Of a stretch of 64,000 bases of DNA, positions 33,919 through 42,613 are shown piece by piece. Each line of letters starts with the position of its first letter. Position 1 is the stretch's first letter. Origin of the DNA: Hyphomicrobiales bacterium (GTDB lineage: Bacteria > Pseudomonadota > Alphaproteobacteria > Rhizobiales > Rhizobiaceae); assembly GCA_900468625.1 (NCBI GenBank), contig UBUL01000026.1:1-64000 (forward strand), in the 5' to 3' direction. Under the pieces are notes generated by a model. The model had not been told where the DNA came from. It searched no databases and saw only the letters and a list, made by a program, of their open reading frames with translations. Made by a program: the position numbers and the translations under genes.

Positions 33919-35592
33919 ATGGGTAGCGCGGCTGGCTTCATCGGTTTCTTGACGAACAACGTCATCACGTTTGTTTTCGTCCTGTCGCTGCTCGTTTTCG
34001 TGCACGAAATGGGTCACTATCTGGTTGGCCGTTGGTCGGGTATCCGCATCATGGCCTTCTCGATTGGTTTCGGCCCGGAGATCGCCGGATTCACGGATCG
34101 GCATGGCACGCGCTGGAAGCTTTCCCTCATTCCGCTTGGCGGCTATGTGCGATTCTTCGGCGACGAGGATGCCTCCAGCAAGACCGACGTGGATCAGCTC
34201 TCGGCCATGACGGAAGAGGAGCGCGCCCGGTCCTTTGCCGGAGCCAAGCTCTGGAAGCGCGCTGCGACGGTTGCAGCCGGTCCGATTGCCAACTTCCTTC
34301 TCGCCATTGCGATCTTCGCGGTTCTCTTCGGCGTCTACGGCCGCACGGTGGCCGATCCTGTCGTTGCCATGGTGACGCGCGACGGAGCCGCTGCCGAGGC
34401 AGGCATCGAGCCCGGTGACCGCCTTTTGGCGATCGATGGCAACAAGGTGGCGACTTTCGACGAAGTGCAGCGCTATGTCGGTCTTCGCCCGGGCCGCACG
34501 ATCGTCCTGACCGTCGAGCGCGACGGTCAGAATCACGACTTCCGAATCATGCCGAAGCTGGTCGAGGATACGGATCAGTTCGGCAACAAGATGGAAATGG
34601 GCCGCATCGGCATCGCGCTCATCGATCCGGTCGTGACCGCGGTAGAGCCGGCTGGTCCGGCGGCAAAGGCTGGCGTGCAGGCCGGGGATCGCCTGATCGC
34701 AGTCGATGGCAATAATGTCGCGACCTATTACGATATCGGCCGCTACGTCGCGGAGCGTCCCGGAAAGAACATCGTGCTGACCATACAGCGCAATGGTGCA
34801 ATCCGCGATGTTACGATGACGGCCGAAACGCTGGCGGGTATGGATGCCTCGGGCAACAAGAAGGATGTCGGCAGCATCGGCATCGCCCCGATCGATCCGC
34901 TCGTCGCGTCGATCGGGTCCGACAGCCCTGCCGCGGCGGCGGGCCTGGAACTCGGTGATCGCATTCTTTCTGTGGATGGACGAGAAATCGGCTCCATCGG
35001 CGAAGTACAGCGCTACGCGGCGGCTCATGCCGACAAATCCATGACGCTGACGGTCAAGCGCGACGGTCAGACGCGCGAGGTGTCGGTGACGCCACGGAAG
35101 TCGGAGGAGATGGACGCGTTCGGCGCGCGGACCGAGATTGCGACGATCGGCATTACCGACGGCCAGAAGCCGATCAGGCTGCGTTATGAGGCATATGGGC
35201 CGCTGCAGGCGCTTGCGGAGGGCATAAAGCAGACCGGCAGCATCGTCTCCGGCACCTTCGAATATATCGGCAACGTCATCGGCGGATATATGAAGGCCGA
35301 CCAGCTCGGAGGCCCCATTCGGGTTGCGCAGCTTTCAGGCCAGATGGCAACCTTGGGTTTTGCTGCGGTGCTCCAATTCGCCGCCATACTTTCTGTTTCA
35401 ATAGGGTTATTAAATTTGATGCCCGTGCCGGTACTTGATGGCGGGCATCTGATGTTCTATGCGATTGAAGCCGTAAGGGGAAAACCCCTGGGTGCACGAG
35501 CGCAGGATATCGCTTTTCGGATTGGGTTTGCGATGGTGCTCTCACTCATGGTTTTCGCGACCTGGAACGATATTAGTTCCAGAATAGGCTAG
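33919..35592 (+). CDS. rseP: Site-2 protease RseP with three tandem PDZ domains
   Basis: RseP is the inner-membrane zinc protease that cleaves anti-sigma factors and remnant signal peptides. The 557-residue protein has the active site HEMGH (His29, Glu30, His33) and the C-terminal NLMPVPVLDGGHLMFY with the third zinc ligand Asp. Between them are three PDZ units at residues 146-235, 236-325 and 326-415, each exactly 90 residues, aligned on GDRLL/GDRLI/GDRIL. E. coli RseP has two PDZ domains and about 450 residues; close rhizobial proteins are, from memory, near 375 with one. It sits between cdsA and bamA, the usual order. Confidence 0.95.
   Translation: MGSAAGFIGFLTNNVITFVFVLSLLVFVHEMGHYLVGRWSGIRIMAFSIGFGPEIAGFTDRHGTRWKLSLIPLGGYVRFFGDEDASSKTDVDQLSAMTEEERARSFAGAKLWKRAATVAAGPIANFLLAIAIFAVLFGVYGRTVADPVVAMVTRDGAAAEAGIEPGDRLLAIDGNKVATFDEVQRYVGLRPGRTIVLTVERDGQNHDFRIMPKLVEDTDQFGNKMEMGRIGIALIDPVVTAVEPAGPAAKAGVQAGDRLIAVDGNNVATYYDIGRYVAERPGKNIVLTIQRNGAIRDVTMTAETLAGMDASGNKKDVGSIGIAPIDPLVASIGSDSPAAAAGLELGDRILSVDGREIGSIGEVQRYAAAHADKSMTLTVKRDGQTREVSVTPRKSEEMDAFGARTEIATIGITDGQKPIRLRYEAYGPLQALAEGIKQTGSIVSGTFEYIGNVIGGYMKADQLGGPIRVAQLSGQMATLGFAAVLQFAAILSVSIGLLNLMPVPVLDGGHLMFYAIEAVRGKPLGARAQDIAFRIGFAMVLSLMVFATWNDISSRIG
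34354..35163 (+). repeat. Three in-frame 270-bp tandem repeats encoding PDZ units of RseP
   Basis: Units 34354-34623, 34624-34893 and 34894-35163 each encode 90 residues starting DPVV, DPVV and DPLV. By hand alignment units 1 and 2 share 44 of 90 residues with no gaps; unit 3 is more divergent. The exact period suggests duplication within the gene followed by divergence. Confidence 0.9.
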
Positions 35593-35785
35593 CGGAGCGA
35601 CGAGAGAGGAAATTACGATTTATTTACGATGTTTCAAAGCTGTAGTGGCGAATGGGTCACGGTTTGAAATGAAGTAAACAGAAATTAACGTGCTCCCTTG
35701 CTTGTATGTCAAAAGCGGGTAAAACGACACACGTGGCCGGAATCGGGTTCGCTCGAGGCTGGGGACGATTGGAAAAAGGTAAGAA

Positions 35786-38125
35786 GTGAAAATGAAGGCT
35801 GGTTCAAGATTTTTGAACGCAGTGTCGGCGGTAGCGCTGTCTGCTGGTGTTGTTGCGTCGGGCGCTGGTGTAATCACCCTTGCTTCTGCCTCAGTCGCGG
35901 AAGCAGCTGTTGTTCAGCGCGTTGACGTTCGCGGTGCTACACGCGTCGGCGCGGCGGCTGTCCGTGACAATATCACAATCAAGCCCGGAAAGAGCTTCTC
36001 TGCCAGTGACATCGACGCTTCGGTGAAGCAGCTCTATGCCACCGGCTATTTCTCCGATGTTCACATCACGGTGTCGGGCGGAACCCTGGTCGTATCGGTC
36101 CAGGAAAACAAGCTCATCAACGCCGTGGTCTTCAACGGCAACCGCAAGATCAAGGACGACAAGCTCCAGGGCATCGTTCAGACGCATGCCGCTGGACCCT
36201 ATAACGAAGCGACCGTCCAGGCTGACGTCAAGACCATCAAGGATGCCTATGCCTCCATCGGTCGTAACGATGTGCAGGTGACGACCCAGACCGCCGAAGT
36301 TTCCCCGGGCCGTCTGAACGTGGCTTTCGTCATCAACGAAGGCGATCGCACCAAGATCGACAAGATCAATTTCTCGGGCAACCAGGCCTATAGCAGCGGC
36401 CGCCTTGCTTCGGTGATCGGCACGAAGAAGACCAACTTCCTGTCGTTCCTGACCCGCAAGGACGTTTATAGCCCCGAACGTCAGCAGGCCGACCAGGATG
36501 CCCTGCGTCAGTTCTACTACAATCACGGCTATGCAGACTTCCGCATCGTCAGCGCCGATGCGACGATGAACGAACAGAGCAACGAATACACGCTGAACTT
36601 CAATGTCGATGAAGGTGCGCGCTATACCTATGGCGATATCAACGTCATCTCGACGGTTGATGGCATCAATGCCGACGAGCTGAAGGGCCTTGTCGTCACC
36701 CATAAGGGCGATGTCTATAGCGCCAAGGATATCCAGACCTCCATCGAGAACATTTCCAAGCGGGTGGCGTCCGCAGGCTATCCGTTCGCCCGCATCACGC
36801 CGCGCGGCAATCGCGATCTGTCCGGTCATACCATCGGTATCGAATATCTGGTCGATCAGGGCGAGCGCGCCTATGTCGAGCGAATCGAGATCCGCGGCAA
36901 CACCCGCACGCGCGATTACGTAATCCGCCGCGAGTTCGATCTCAATGAAGGCGACGCGTTCAATCAGGAAATGATCACGCGCGCCAAGCGTCGCCTTGAT
37001 GCGCTGGGTTACTTCACCAAGGTCGATATCAGCACGGCGCAGGGCAGTGCCCCGGACCGCGTCATTGTCATCGTCAATGTCGAAGACCAGCCGACCGGTT
37101 CGTTCGGTATCGGCGCCGGTTACGCCGTCGGCAACAACGGCGGTCTGCTGCTCGAAGCCTCGGTTGAAGAAAAGAACTTCCTCGGCCGCGGTCAGTACAT
37201 CCGCATCGCCGCAGGTGCCGGTACGGAAGGCAATCGTACCTACAACATCTCGTTCACCGAGCCTTATTTCCTCGGTTATCGCCTGGCAGCCGGTTTCGAT
37301 ATCTTCAAGAACCAAACGTCGAGCGACGACTACTACGACTATTCGGAAGAAGGCTTCTCGCTGCGTGTCACTGCGCCGATCACCGAGAATTTGGCGACAA
37401 CCCTGCGCTACAACTACAAGCGTCTGACCTACGACGGCACGAACGATTGGCAGAACAATCTTTCTGCTCCGTATCTCAACCTTGTCGAGAACGGTCCTTG
37501 GACTCAGTCGACGGTTTCGCAGACCTTTACCTACAACACGCTGGATGATCAGAATCTGCCGCGTGAAGGTCTCATTGCCAAGTTCACGCATGAATTTGCG
37601 GGTCTCGGCGGCGACTCCAACTTCTATAAGCTGAGCGGCAAAGCCCGTTACTATCAGATGATCAGCGACGAGGCCGATATCATCGGCTCGTTCACAGTCG
37701 GTGCGGGCTACGTGATGCCGACGGACGGCAAGCTGAACGTCTTCGATCAGTTCACGCTCGGCGGCCGTGAAATCCGCGGCTTCGAAAATGCCGGTATCGG
37801 CCCGCGTTCGTCGCATGGCGATCCGCTCGGCGGTACGACCTACTTCACGGCTTCGGCTGAGGCGAGCATGCCGATGCCGGGTATCCCGCAGGATATCGGT
37901 CTGCGCGTCGCAGCCTTTGCCGATGCGGGCACGCTCTATGGCAACAAGGCGAACCTTTTCGGCGATACGCTCAACAATGACAGCTCCATCCGCGCTTCGC
38001 TCGGTGCAGGTCTGATCTGGTCGTCGCCGTTCGGCGTTATCCGTGTCGACTATGCGGTGCCCGTCATGAAGGAAAGCTACGACAAGGTTCAGAATTTCCG
38101 GTTTGGCATCGCCAATCAGTTCTGA
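35786..38125 (+). CDS. bamA: Outer membrane protein assembly factor BamA
   Basis: BamA folds and inserts beta-barrel proteins in the outer membrane. The 779-residue precursor has a signal peptide (to about residue 40, VAEAAVV), five POTRA-like repeats (first around VQRVDVRGATRVGAAAV, fifth around YVERIEIRGNTRTRDYVIR) and a C-terminal 16-strand barrel with GGREIRGFENAGIG and terminal FGIANQF. GTG 35786 has AAGG at better spacing than ATG 35792. It is downstream of rseP and upstream of lpxD; the chaperone gene skp, often in between, is absent. Confidence 0.97.
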   Translation: MKMKAGSRFLNAVSAVALSAGVVASGAGVITLASASVAEAAVVQRVDVRGATRVGAAAVRDNITIKPGKSFSASDIDASVKQLYATGYFSDVHITVSGGTLVVSVQENKLINAVVFNGNRKIKDDKLQGIVQTHAAGPYNEATVQADVKTIKDAYASIGRNDVQVTTQTAEVSPGRLNVAFVINEGDRTKIDKINFSGNQAYSSGRLASVIGTKKTNFLSFLTRKDVYSPERQQADQDALRQFYYNHGYADFRIVSADATMNEQSNEYTLNFNVDEGARYTYGDINVISTVDGINADELKGLVVTHKGDVYSAKDIQTSIENISKRVASAGYPFARITPRGNRDLSGHTIGIEYLVDQGERAYVERIEIRGNTRTRDYVIRREFDLNEGDAFNQEMITRAKRRLDALGYFTKVDISTAQGSAPDRVIVIVNVEDQPTGSFGIGAGYAVGNNGGLLLEASVEEKNFLGRGQYIRIAAGAGTEGNRTYNISFTEPYFLGYRLAAGFDIFKNQTSSDDYYDYSEEGFSLRVTAPITENLATTLRYNYKRLTYDGTNDWQNNLSAPYLNLVENGPWTQSTVSQTFTYNTLDDQNLPREGLIAKFTHEFAGLGGDSNFYKLSGKARYYQMISDEADIIGSFTVGAGYVMPTDGKLNVFDQFTLGGREIRGFENAGIGPRSSHGDPLGGTTYFTASAEASMPMPGIPQDIGLRVAAFADAGTLYGNKANLFGDTLNNDSSIRASLGAGLIWSSPFGVIRVDYAVPVMKESYDKVQNFRFGIANQF

Positions 38126-38176
38126 TATCGGCAGTCCAGAACTTCGGGCTTGAACACCGTTCTGGAGCTGGTGCTT

Positions 38177-39247
38177 ATGGAACATACTGGTTTTTTCCCG
38201 CCCCATGGTGGCGTCAGCTTGAAACAATTGGCTGAGCATCTTGGGGCGGAACTGGCTGATGCGACCTCTGCGGAGGTCGTCATCAGATCGATCGCTCCTG
38301 TCTATCGGGCGGTCGAAGGCGATATTTGCTATATTCTTTCCCGGAAGAATCGTGCCGAGCTGGAGACCTGCAAGGCTTCGGCAATCATTTGTCTGCCTGC
38401 TTTGAAGTCCTTCGTTCCCGAACATATCCCGGTTCTCCTGTCGAGGAAGCCGCATACCGATTTTGCGCTTGCCGGCGCGTTGCTGCACCCGCAGGCGATG
38501 CGCCCGATCGCATTCACATCGAACCCCGGAGGAGCCATTTCACCCGCCGCGGTCATCGATGCGACGGCAAAGCTCGAAGCCAATATCGGGATCGAGCCGG
38601 GAGCGGTCATCGGTGCAGGTGCCGAGATCGGCGAGGGGACCTATATCGGCGCCAACGCCCTTATCGGGCCGGGCGTGAAGATCGGTCGGAATTGCAGCAT
38701 CGGCGGCGGCGCGAGCGTGCTTTGCGCCTATCTCGGCAATGGCGTCATCATCCACAACGGCGCGCGCATCGGCCAGGACGGTTTCGGCTATGCGCCGGGG
38801 CCGCGTGGCATGGTCAAGATCGTGCAGATCGGCCGCGTCATCATCCAGGATAATGTCGAAATCGGCGCCAATACGACGATCGATCGCGGCACCATGGATG
38901 ACACCGTGATCGGTGAAGGCACCAAGATCGACAACCAGGTTCAGATCGGACATAACGTTCGCATCGGGCGGCACTGCGCTATCGTCAGTCAGGTCGGCAT
39001 TGCCGGCAGCACGGTAATCGGCGATGGCGTGCAGATCGGCGGCCAGGCAGGTCTTAACGGCCATATTCATATCGGCGACGGCGTGCAGATCGGTGCCAAG
39101 AGCGGTGTGATGAACAGTATTCCGGCAGGCGAGCGCTATGCGGGTCTTCCTGCGCGGCCACTATGGGATTTTCTAAGGGAATCGGCGGAGATCGCAAAGC
39201 GGTCAGGAGCCAGAGACAAGAAGGACGGGAGTGCGGAGCATGACTGA
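38177..39247 (+). CDS. lpxD: UDP-3-O-acylglucosamine N-acyltransferase
   Basis: LpxD adds the second acyl chain in lipid A synthesis. The 356-residue protein begins MEHTGFFPPHGGVSLKQLAE with an N-terminal uridine-binding domain, then a long left-handed beta helix of hexapeptide repeats, and includes the HNGARIGQDGFGYAPGPRG motif and QVQIGHNVRIGRHCAI. ATG 38177 is preferred to the upstream TTG at 38150. Its end overlaps the fabZ start by 8 bases. Confidence 0.96.
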   Translation: MEHTGFFPPHGGVSLKQLAEHLGAELADATSAEVVIRSIAPVYRAVEGDICYILSRKNRAELETCKASAIICLPALKSFVPEHIPVLLSRKPHTDFALAGALLHPQAMRPIAFTSNPGGAISPAAVIDATAKLEANIGIEPGAVIGAGAEIGEGTYIGANALIGPGVKIGRNCSIGGGASVLCAYLGNGVIIHNGARIGQDGFGYAPGPRGMVKIVQIGRVIIQDNVEIGANTTIDRGTMDDTVIGEGTKIDNQVQIGHNVRIGRHCAIVSQVGIAGSTVIGDGVQIGGQAGLNGHIHIGDGVQIGAKSGVMNSIPAGERYAGLPARPLWDFLRESAEIAKRSGARDKKDGSAEHD

Positions 39248-39713
39248 GGAAGCCAAGACATCGTTGTCGTCGGCTGACGTTCTGGAAATTATGAAGCTGT
39301 TGCCGCATCGGTATCCCTTCCTGATGGTTGATAAGATCATCGAGATCGACAGCGACAATTCCGCGATCGGCATCAAGAATGTGACCGCCAACGAACCGCA
39401 GTTCACCGGGCATTTTCCGGAATCGCCGATCATGCCTGGCGTGCTGCTCATCGAGGGCATGGCGCAGACTGCCGGCGCGATCTGCGCCCGTAAGGATGGC
39501 ATCGGCGGCAACCTCGTTTATTTCATGACGATCGACAATGCCCGCTTCCGCAAGCCGGTCGTTCCCGGCGATCGCGTCGAGTTTCACGTCGTGAAGCTGA
39601 AGCAACGCGGCACGATCTGGAAATTCCATTGCGACGCCAAGGTCGATGGTTCTCTGGTCGCCGAGGCTGATATCGGTGCGATGATCGTACGGAAGGATCA
39701 GGAAAAGGCATGA
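39240..39713 (+). CDS. fabZ: 3-hydroxyacyl-ACP dehydratase FabZ
   Basis: FabZ dehydrates 3-hydroxyacyl-ACP in fatty acid synthesis and competes with LpxA for 3-hydroxymyristoyl-ACP. The 157-residue hot-dog-fold protein has the catalytic His in LLPHRYPFLMVDKI and Glu in PGVLLIEGMAQTAGA. ATG 39240 lies inside the end of lpxD, and its stop overlaps the lpxA start as ATGA, so the three are tightly coupled. Confidence 0.97.
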   Translation: MTEEAKTSLSSADVLEIMKLLPHRYPFLMVDKIIEIDSDNSAIGIKNVTANEPQFTGHFPESPIMPGVLLIEGMAQTAGAICARKDGIGGNLVYFMTIDNARFRKPVVPGDRVEFHVVKLKQRGTIWKFHCDAKVDGSLVAEADIGAMIVRKDQEKA

Positions 39714-40525
39714 GCAGCATCGCAAAGAGCGCCCGCATTCATAAGCTGGCGGTTGTCGAAGACGGCGCGGTCATCGGCGAGAATGTTGTTGTCGGCCCAT
39801 TTTGCTATGTCGGTCCTAAGGTCGTTCTGCACGACGATATTCAGTTGCTCAACAATGCCGTCGTGACCGGCCGTACGACGATCGGCAAGGGAACGAAGAT
39901 CTTTCCGATGGCCGTTGTCGGCGGCGATCCGCAGAGTGTTCATCATCACGGCGAAGAAACGACGCTCGACGTCGGCGAGAACTGCACGATCCGCGAAGGT
40001 GTGACGATCAACACCGGCACGGCCGATTACGGGGGCAGGACGATCATCGGCAACAACAACCTGTTTCTTGCCAACTCGCACGTCGCTCACGATTGCCGCG
40101 TCGGCAACCATGTCATCATGTCGAACAACGTCATGCTGGCTGGACATGTGACGATCGAGGATCGCGCCATTCTCGGTGGCGGCTGTGCCGTGCATCAATT
40201 CACCCGCATCGGCCGCCAGGCTTTTATCGGCGGACTCACGGCTGCAAGCTACGATGTGATCCCCTACGGCATGCTGAACGGCAATCCGGGCGTGCTGTCC
40301 GGTCTGAATGTCGTCGGCATGACGCGTGCGGGCATGGACCGCGCTGTCATCCACCGGGTTCGCCGCGCCTACAAGAGCATCTTCGAAAACGAAGGCTCCA
40401 TCCGTGACAATGCTGCGGCTATCCGCGAAGAATATGCCGATTGCAAGGAAGTGATCGAGATACTTGATTTCATCGCCGCCAACAGCGACCGCGCGTTGTC
40501 GTCGCCCAATCGCGGCAAGGCCTGA
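39710..40525 (+). CDS. lpxA: UDP-N-acetylglucosamine acyltransferase
   Basis: LpxA catalyses the first step of lipid A synthesis, acylating UDP-GlcNAc at O-3. The 271-residue protein is a left-handed beta helix with GDPQSVHHHGEETTLDVGE, the catalytic His region NSHVAHDCRVGNHVIMSNN and GGGCAVHQFTRIG, then a C-terminal helical domain. The start overlaps the fabZ stop by 4 bases. Two bases separate it from lpxI. Confidence 0.97.
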   Translation: MSSIAKSARIHKLAVVEDGAVIGENVVVGPFCYVGPKVVLHDDIQLLNNAVVTGRTTIGKGTKIFPMAVVGGDPQSVHHHGEETTLDVGENCTIREGVTINTGTADYGGRTIIGNNNLFLANSHVAHDCRVGNHVIMSNNVMLAGHVTIEDRAILGGGCAVHQFTRIGRQAFIGGLTAASYDVIPYGMLNGNPGVLSGLNVVGMTRAGMDRAVIHRVRRAYKSIFENEGSIRDNAAAIREEYADCKEVIEILDFIAANSDRALSSPNRGKA

Positions 40526-40526
40526 G

Positions 40527-41408
40527 GTGGTTTCGGCCGGCCAAAGCGGCAAAGGCAGGCTGGCGATCATCGCAGGCAGCGGGCTTTTGCCAGTTTACGT
40601 CGCCGATGCAGCTCGTCAGGCCGGTGAAAACCCTGTCATTATTGCGTTGACGGATGAAGCGGATCGGGATTGGTCCGCTTTCGATCATGCCAATCTCGGC
40701 GTCGGCAATTTTGCCGGTCTCGAGGCGATGTTCCGCCGTCACGGCGTCGATCGCGTGGTCATGTCCGGCGGCGTCGCGCGGCGGCCTTCCTGGCGGCAGG
40801 TGCGTCCGACCTGGCGTGTCATCAGGGAACTTCCCTCGACCATACGAACCCTTCTTTCGGGCGGTGACAACGCTGTTCTGCAGATGGTCATCCGGTTGAT
40901 CGAAGCCGGCGGCGTTCGCGTCGTCGGCGCGCATGAAATCGCGCCCGATCTTTTGGCGACGACCGGGCCTTTGGGGAAAATCGCGCCAGCGGACGAAGAT
41001 CTGCGCGATATTGCGCAAGGCGCCAAAGCTGCGGATGCACTCGGGCTTCTGGACGTCGGGCAGGGCGCGGTCAGCGTCGGCGGTCGTGTTGTGGCGCTCG
41101 AAGGTGCCGAGGGCACGGACAAGATGATCGAGCGGGTTGCCGAGTTGCGCGCCGCTGGACGTATTTCTACTCGTCGGCGCGGTGTTCTCGTCAAGCTTTG
41201 CAAGCCGCAGCAGGATGTCCGGGCCGATTTGCCGTCGATTGGCGTGTCCACGGTGCTGAACGCAAAGAAGGCGGGGCTTGCCGGAGTTGCCGTCGAAGCC
41301 GGCAGAGCTCTCATTCTCGACCGGCAAGCGGTGATCGCCGCTGCCGACGAGGCCGGCATTTTCGTTTGCGGCATCGACCGGGGCTTGAGCGCGGAGGGCT
41401 TCATATGA
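40527..41408 (+). CDS. lpxI: UDP-2,3-diacylglucosamine diphosphatase LpxI
   Basis: LpxI hydrolyses UDP-2,3-diacylglucosamine to lipid X and UMP, the step done by LpxH in E. coli; alphaproteobacteria use LpxI. The 293-residue protein (DUF1009) starts at GTG 40527 with AAGG upstream and shows LAIIAGSGLLPVYVADAA, VMSGGVARRPSWRQVRP, GAHEIAPDLLATTGPLGK and CKPQQDVRADLPSIGV. It sits between lpxA and lpxB, where this activity is needed. Its stop overlaps the lpxB start. Confidence 0.95.
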   Translation: MVSAGQSGKGRLAIIAGSGLLPVYVADAARQAGENPVIIALTDEADRDWSAFDHANLGVGNFAGLEAMFRRHGVDRVVMSGGVARRPSWRQVRPTWRVIRELPSTIRTLLSGGDNAVLQMVIRLIEAGGVRVVGAHEIAPDLLATTGPLGKIAPADEDLRDIAQGAKAADALGLLDVGQGAVSVGGRVVALEGAEGTDKMIERVAELRAAGRISTRRRGVLVKLCKPQQDVRADLPSIGVSTVLNAKKAGLAGVAVEAGRALILDRQAVIAAADEAGIFVCGIDRGLSAEGFI

Positions 41409-42586
41409 GCAGTGCGCCTTTGAAGCTTGCCGTCGTTGCAGGCGAGGTTTCCGGCGATCTGCTGGGCGGTGATCTCATCGCGGCCCTGAAGCGGCGCTAC
41501 GGCGGTCCGGTCGAGCTGGTGGGTGTCGGCGGCGAAGCGTTGGAAGCGCAGGGGCTCCGGTCGCTCTTCGATTATTCCGAACTTTCGCTCATGGGTTTCA
41601 TCCAGGTCATCAAGCGGCTGCCGAAGCTGCTTGCCCGTATCCGGCAGACGGCCGATGCGATCATCGCCGCGAAGCCTGATATGCTCCTGATCATCGATAG
41701 CCCCGATTTCACCCATCGCGTTGCAAAGCGGGTGCGCAAGGCTCTGCCCGGTCTGCCGATCGTCGATTACGTCTGCCCCAGCGTCTGGGCATGGAAGGAA
41801 TATCGCGCGCAGAAAATGCTTGCCTATGTCGACCATGTGCTGGCCGTATTGCCGTTCGAGCCTGCCGCCATGGAGCGCCTGGGCGGTCCGGCAACGACCT
41901 ATGTCGGCCACCGTTTGACGGTGGATGCCGATCTTCTGGAGACGCGTGGACAGCGCGCCTTGCGCGGGCTGGCTCGCCCTGATGCGCAGAAGACGATCCT
42001 GCTCTTGCCGGGATCGCGCGCATCGGAAATCAGGCAGCTCCTTCCAGTTTTTGAGCAGGCTATCGAAGAACTTAGCCGGAGAAATGGTAACTTTCGCTTT
42101 CTGCTGCCAACAGTGCCGCGGCAGGAGGCATTGGTTCGTTCTTTGACTGAGGGCTGGCAGATCAAGCCCGATATCCTTGTCGGCCAGGGCGCCAAGTGGA
42201 GCGCTTTCGCTGAAGCCGATGCCGCAATGGCAGCTTCCGGCACCGTTATTCTCGAGTTGGGACTTGCGGGCGTACCGGTGGTCTCGACCTACAAGACGGA
42301 GTGGCTCGCGAAGTTCGTGCTATCGCGCATCAAGATATGGACGGCGGCCTTGCCGAACCTGATTGCCGATTACGCCGTCCTGCCCGAACTCATCAATGAC
42401 GTTTTGCGGCCGGGCTTGCTGGCCCGTTATATGGAGCGTCTGTCGAACGAAACGCCGGAGCGCGCGGCAATGATTGCGGGTTACGATCTCGTCTGGGAGC
42501 GGATGCAGACCCTGGAGCCGCCCGGCGACAAGGCGGCTCAGATTGTGCTGGACGTTCTAGCCCATAAAAAAACCGGTCATCGCTGA
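41405..42586 (+). CDS. lpxB: Lipid A disaccharide synthase
   Basis: LpxB, a membrane-associated glycosyltransferase, joins lipid X to UDP-2,3-diacylglucosamine to form the lipid A disaccharide. The 393-residue GT19 protein shows LAVVAGEVSGDLLGGDLI, the DYVCPSVWAWKEYRAQKM segment, LLLPGSRASEIRQLLPVF and ASGTVILELGLAGVPVV. ATG 41405 overlaps the lpxI stop. The stop codon lies within the 3' arm of a terminator that closes the lipid A operon. Confidence 0.97.
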   Translation: MSSAPLKLAVVAGEVSGDLLGGDLIAALKRRYGGPVELVGVGGEALEAQGLRSLFDYSELSLMGFIQVIKRLPKLLARIRQTADAIIAAKPDMLLIIDSPDFTHRVAKRVRKALPGLPIVDYVCPSVWAWKEYRAQKMLAYVDHVLAVLPFEPAAMERLGGPATTYVGHRLTVDADLLETRGQRALRGLARPDAQKTILLLPGSRASEIRQLLPVFEQAIEELSRRNGNFRFLLPTVPRQEALVRSLTEGWQIKPDILVGQGAKWSAFAEADAAMAASGTVILELGLAGVPVVSTYKTEWLAKFVLSRIKIWTAALPNLIADYAVLPELINDVLRPGLLARYMERLSNETPERAAMIAGYDLVWERMQTLEPPGDKAAQIVLDVLAHKKTGHR

Positions 42587-42596
42587 CCGGTTTTTT
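42567..42596 (+). terminator. Bidirectional terminator between lpxB and gltA
   Basis: AAAAAACCGGTCA (42567-42579) and TGACCGGTTTTTT (42584-42596) form a perfect 13-bp stem with loop TCGC, followed by T on either strand. It overlaps the last codons of lpxB and lies 17 bp after the gltA stop, so it can end both convergent transcripts. Confidence 0.95.
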
Positions 42597-42613
42597 CGTT
42601 TCAGTACCGAAGC

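Noticed and set aside
34354..35163. The 270-bp repeats as a transposon or CRISPR-like array
   Set aside because: They are in frame, divergent at the DNA level and encode PDZ units of RseP.
35891..38488. Very long open frame (865 codons) on the minus strand opposite bamA and the start of lpxD
   Set aside because: It has no family character, no ribosome binding site, and mirrors the codon pattern of bamA in a GC-rich genome; bamA itself is unmistakable.
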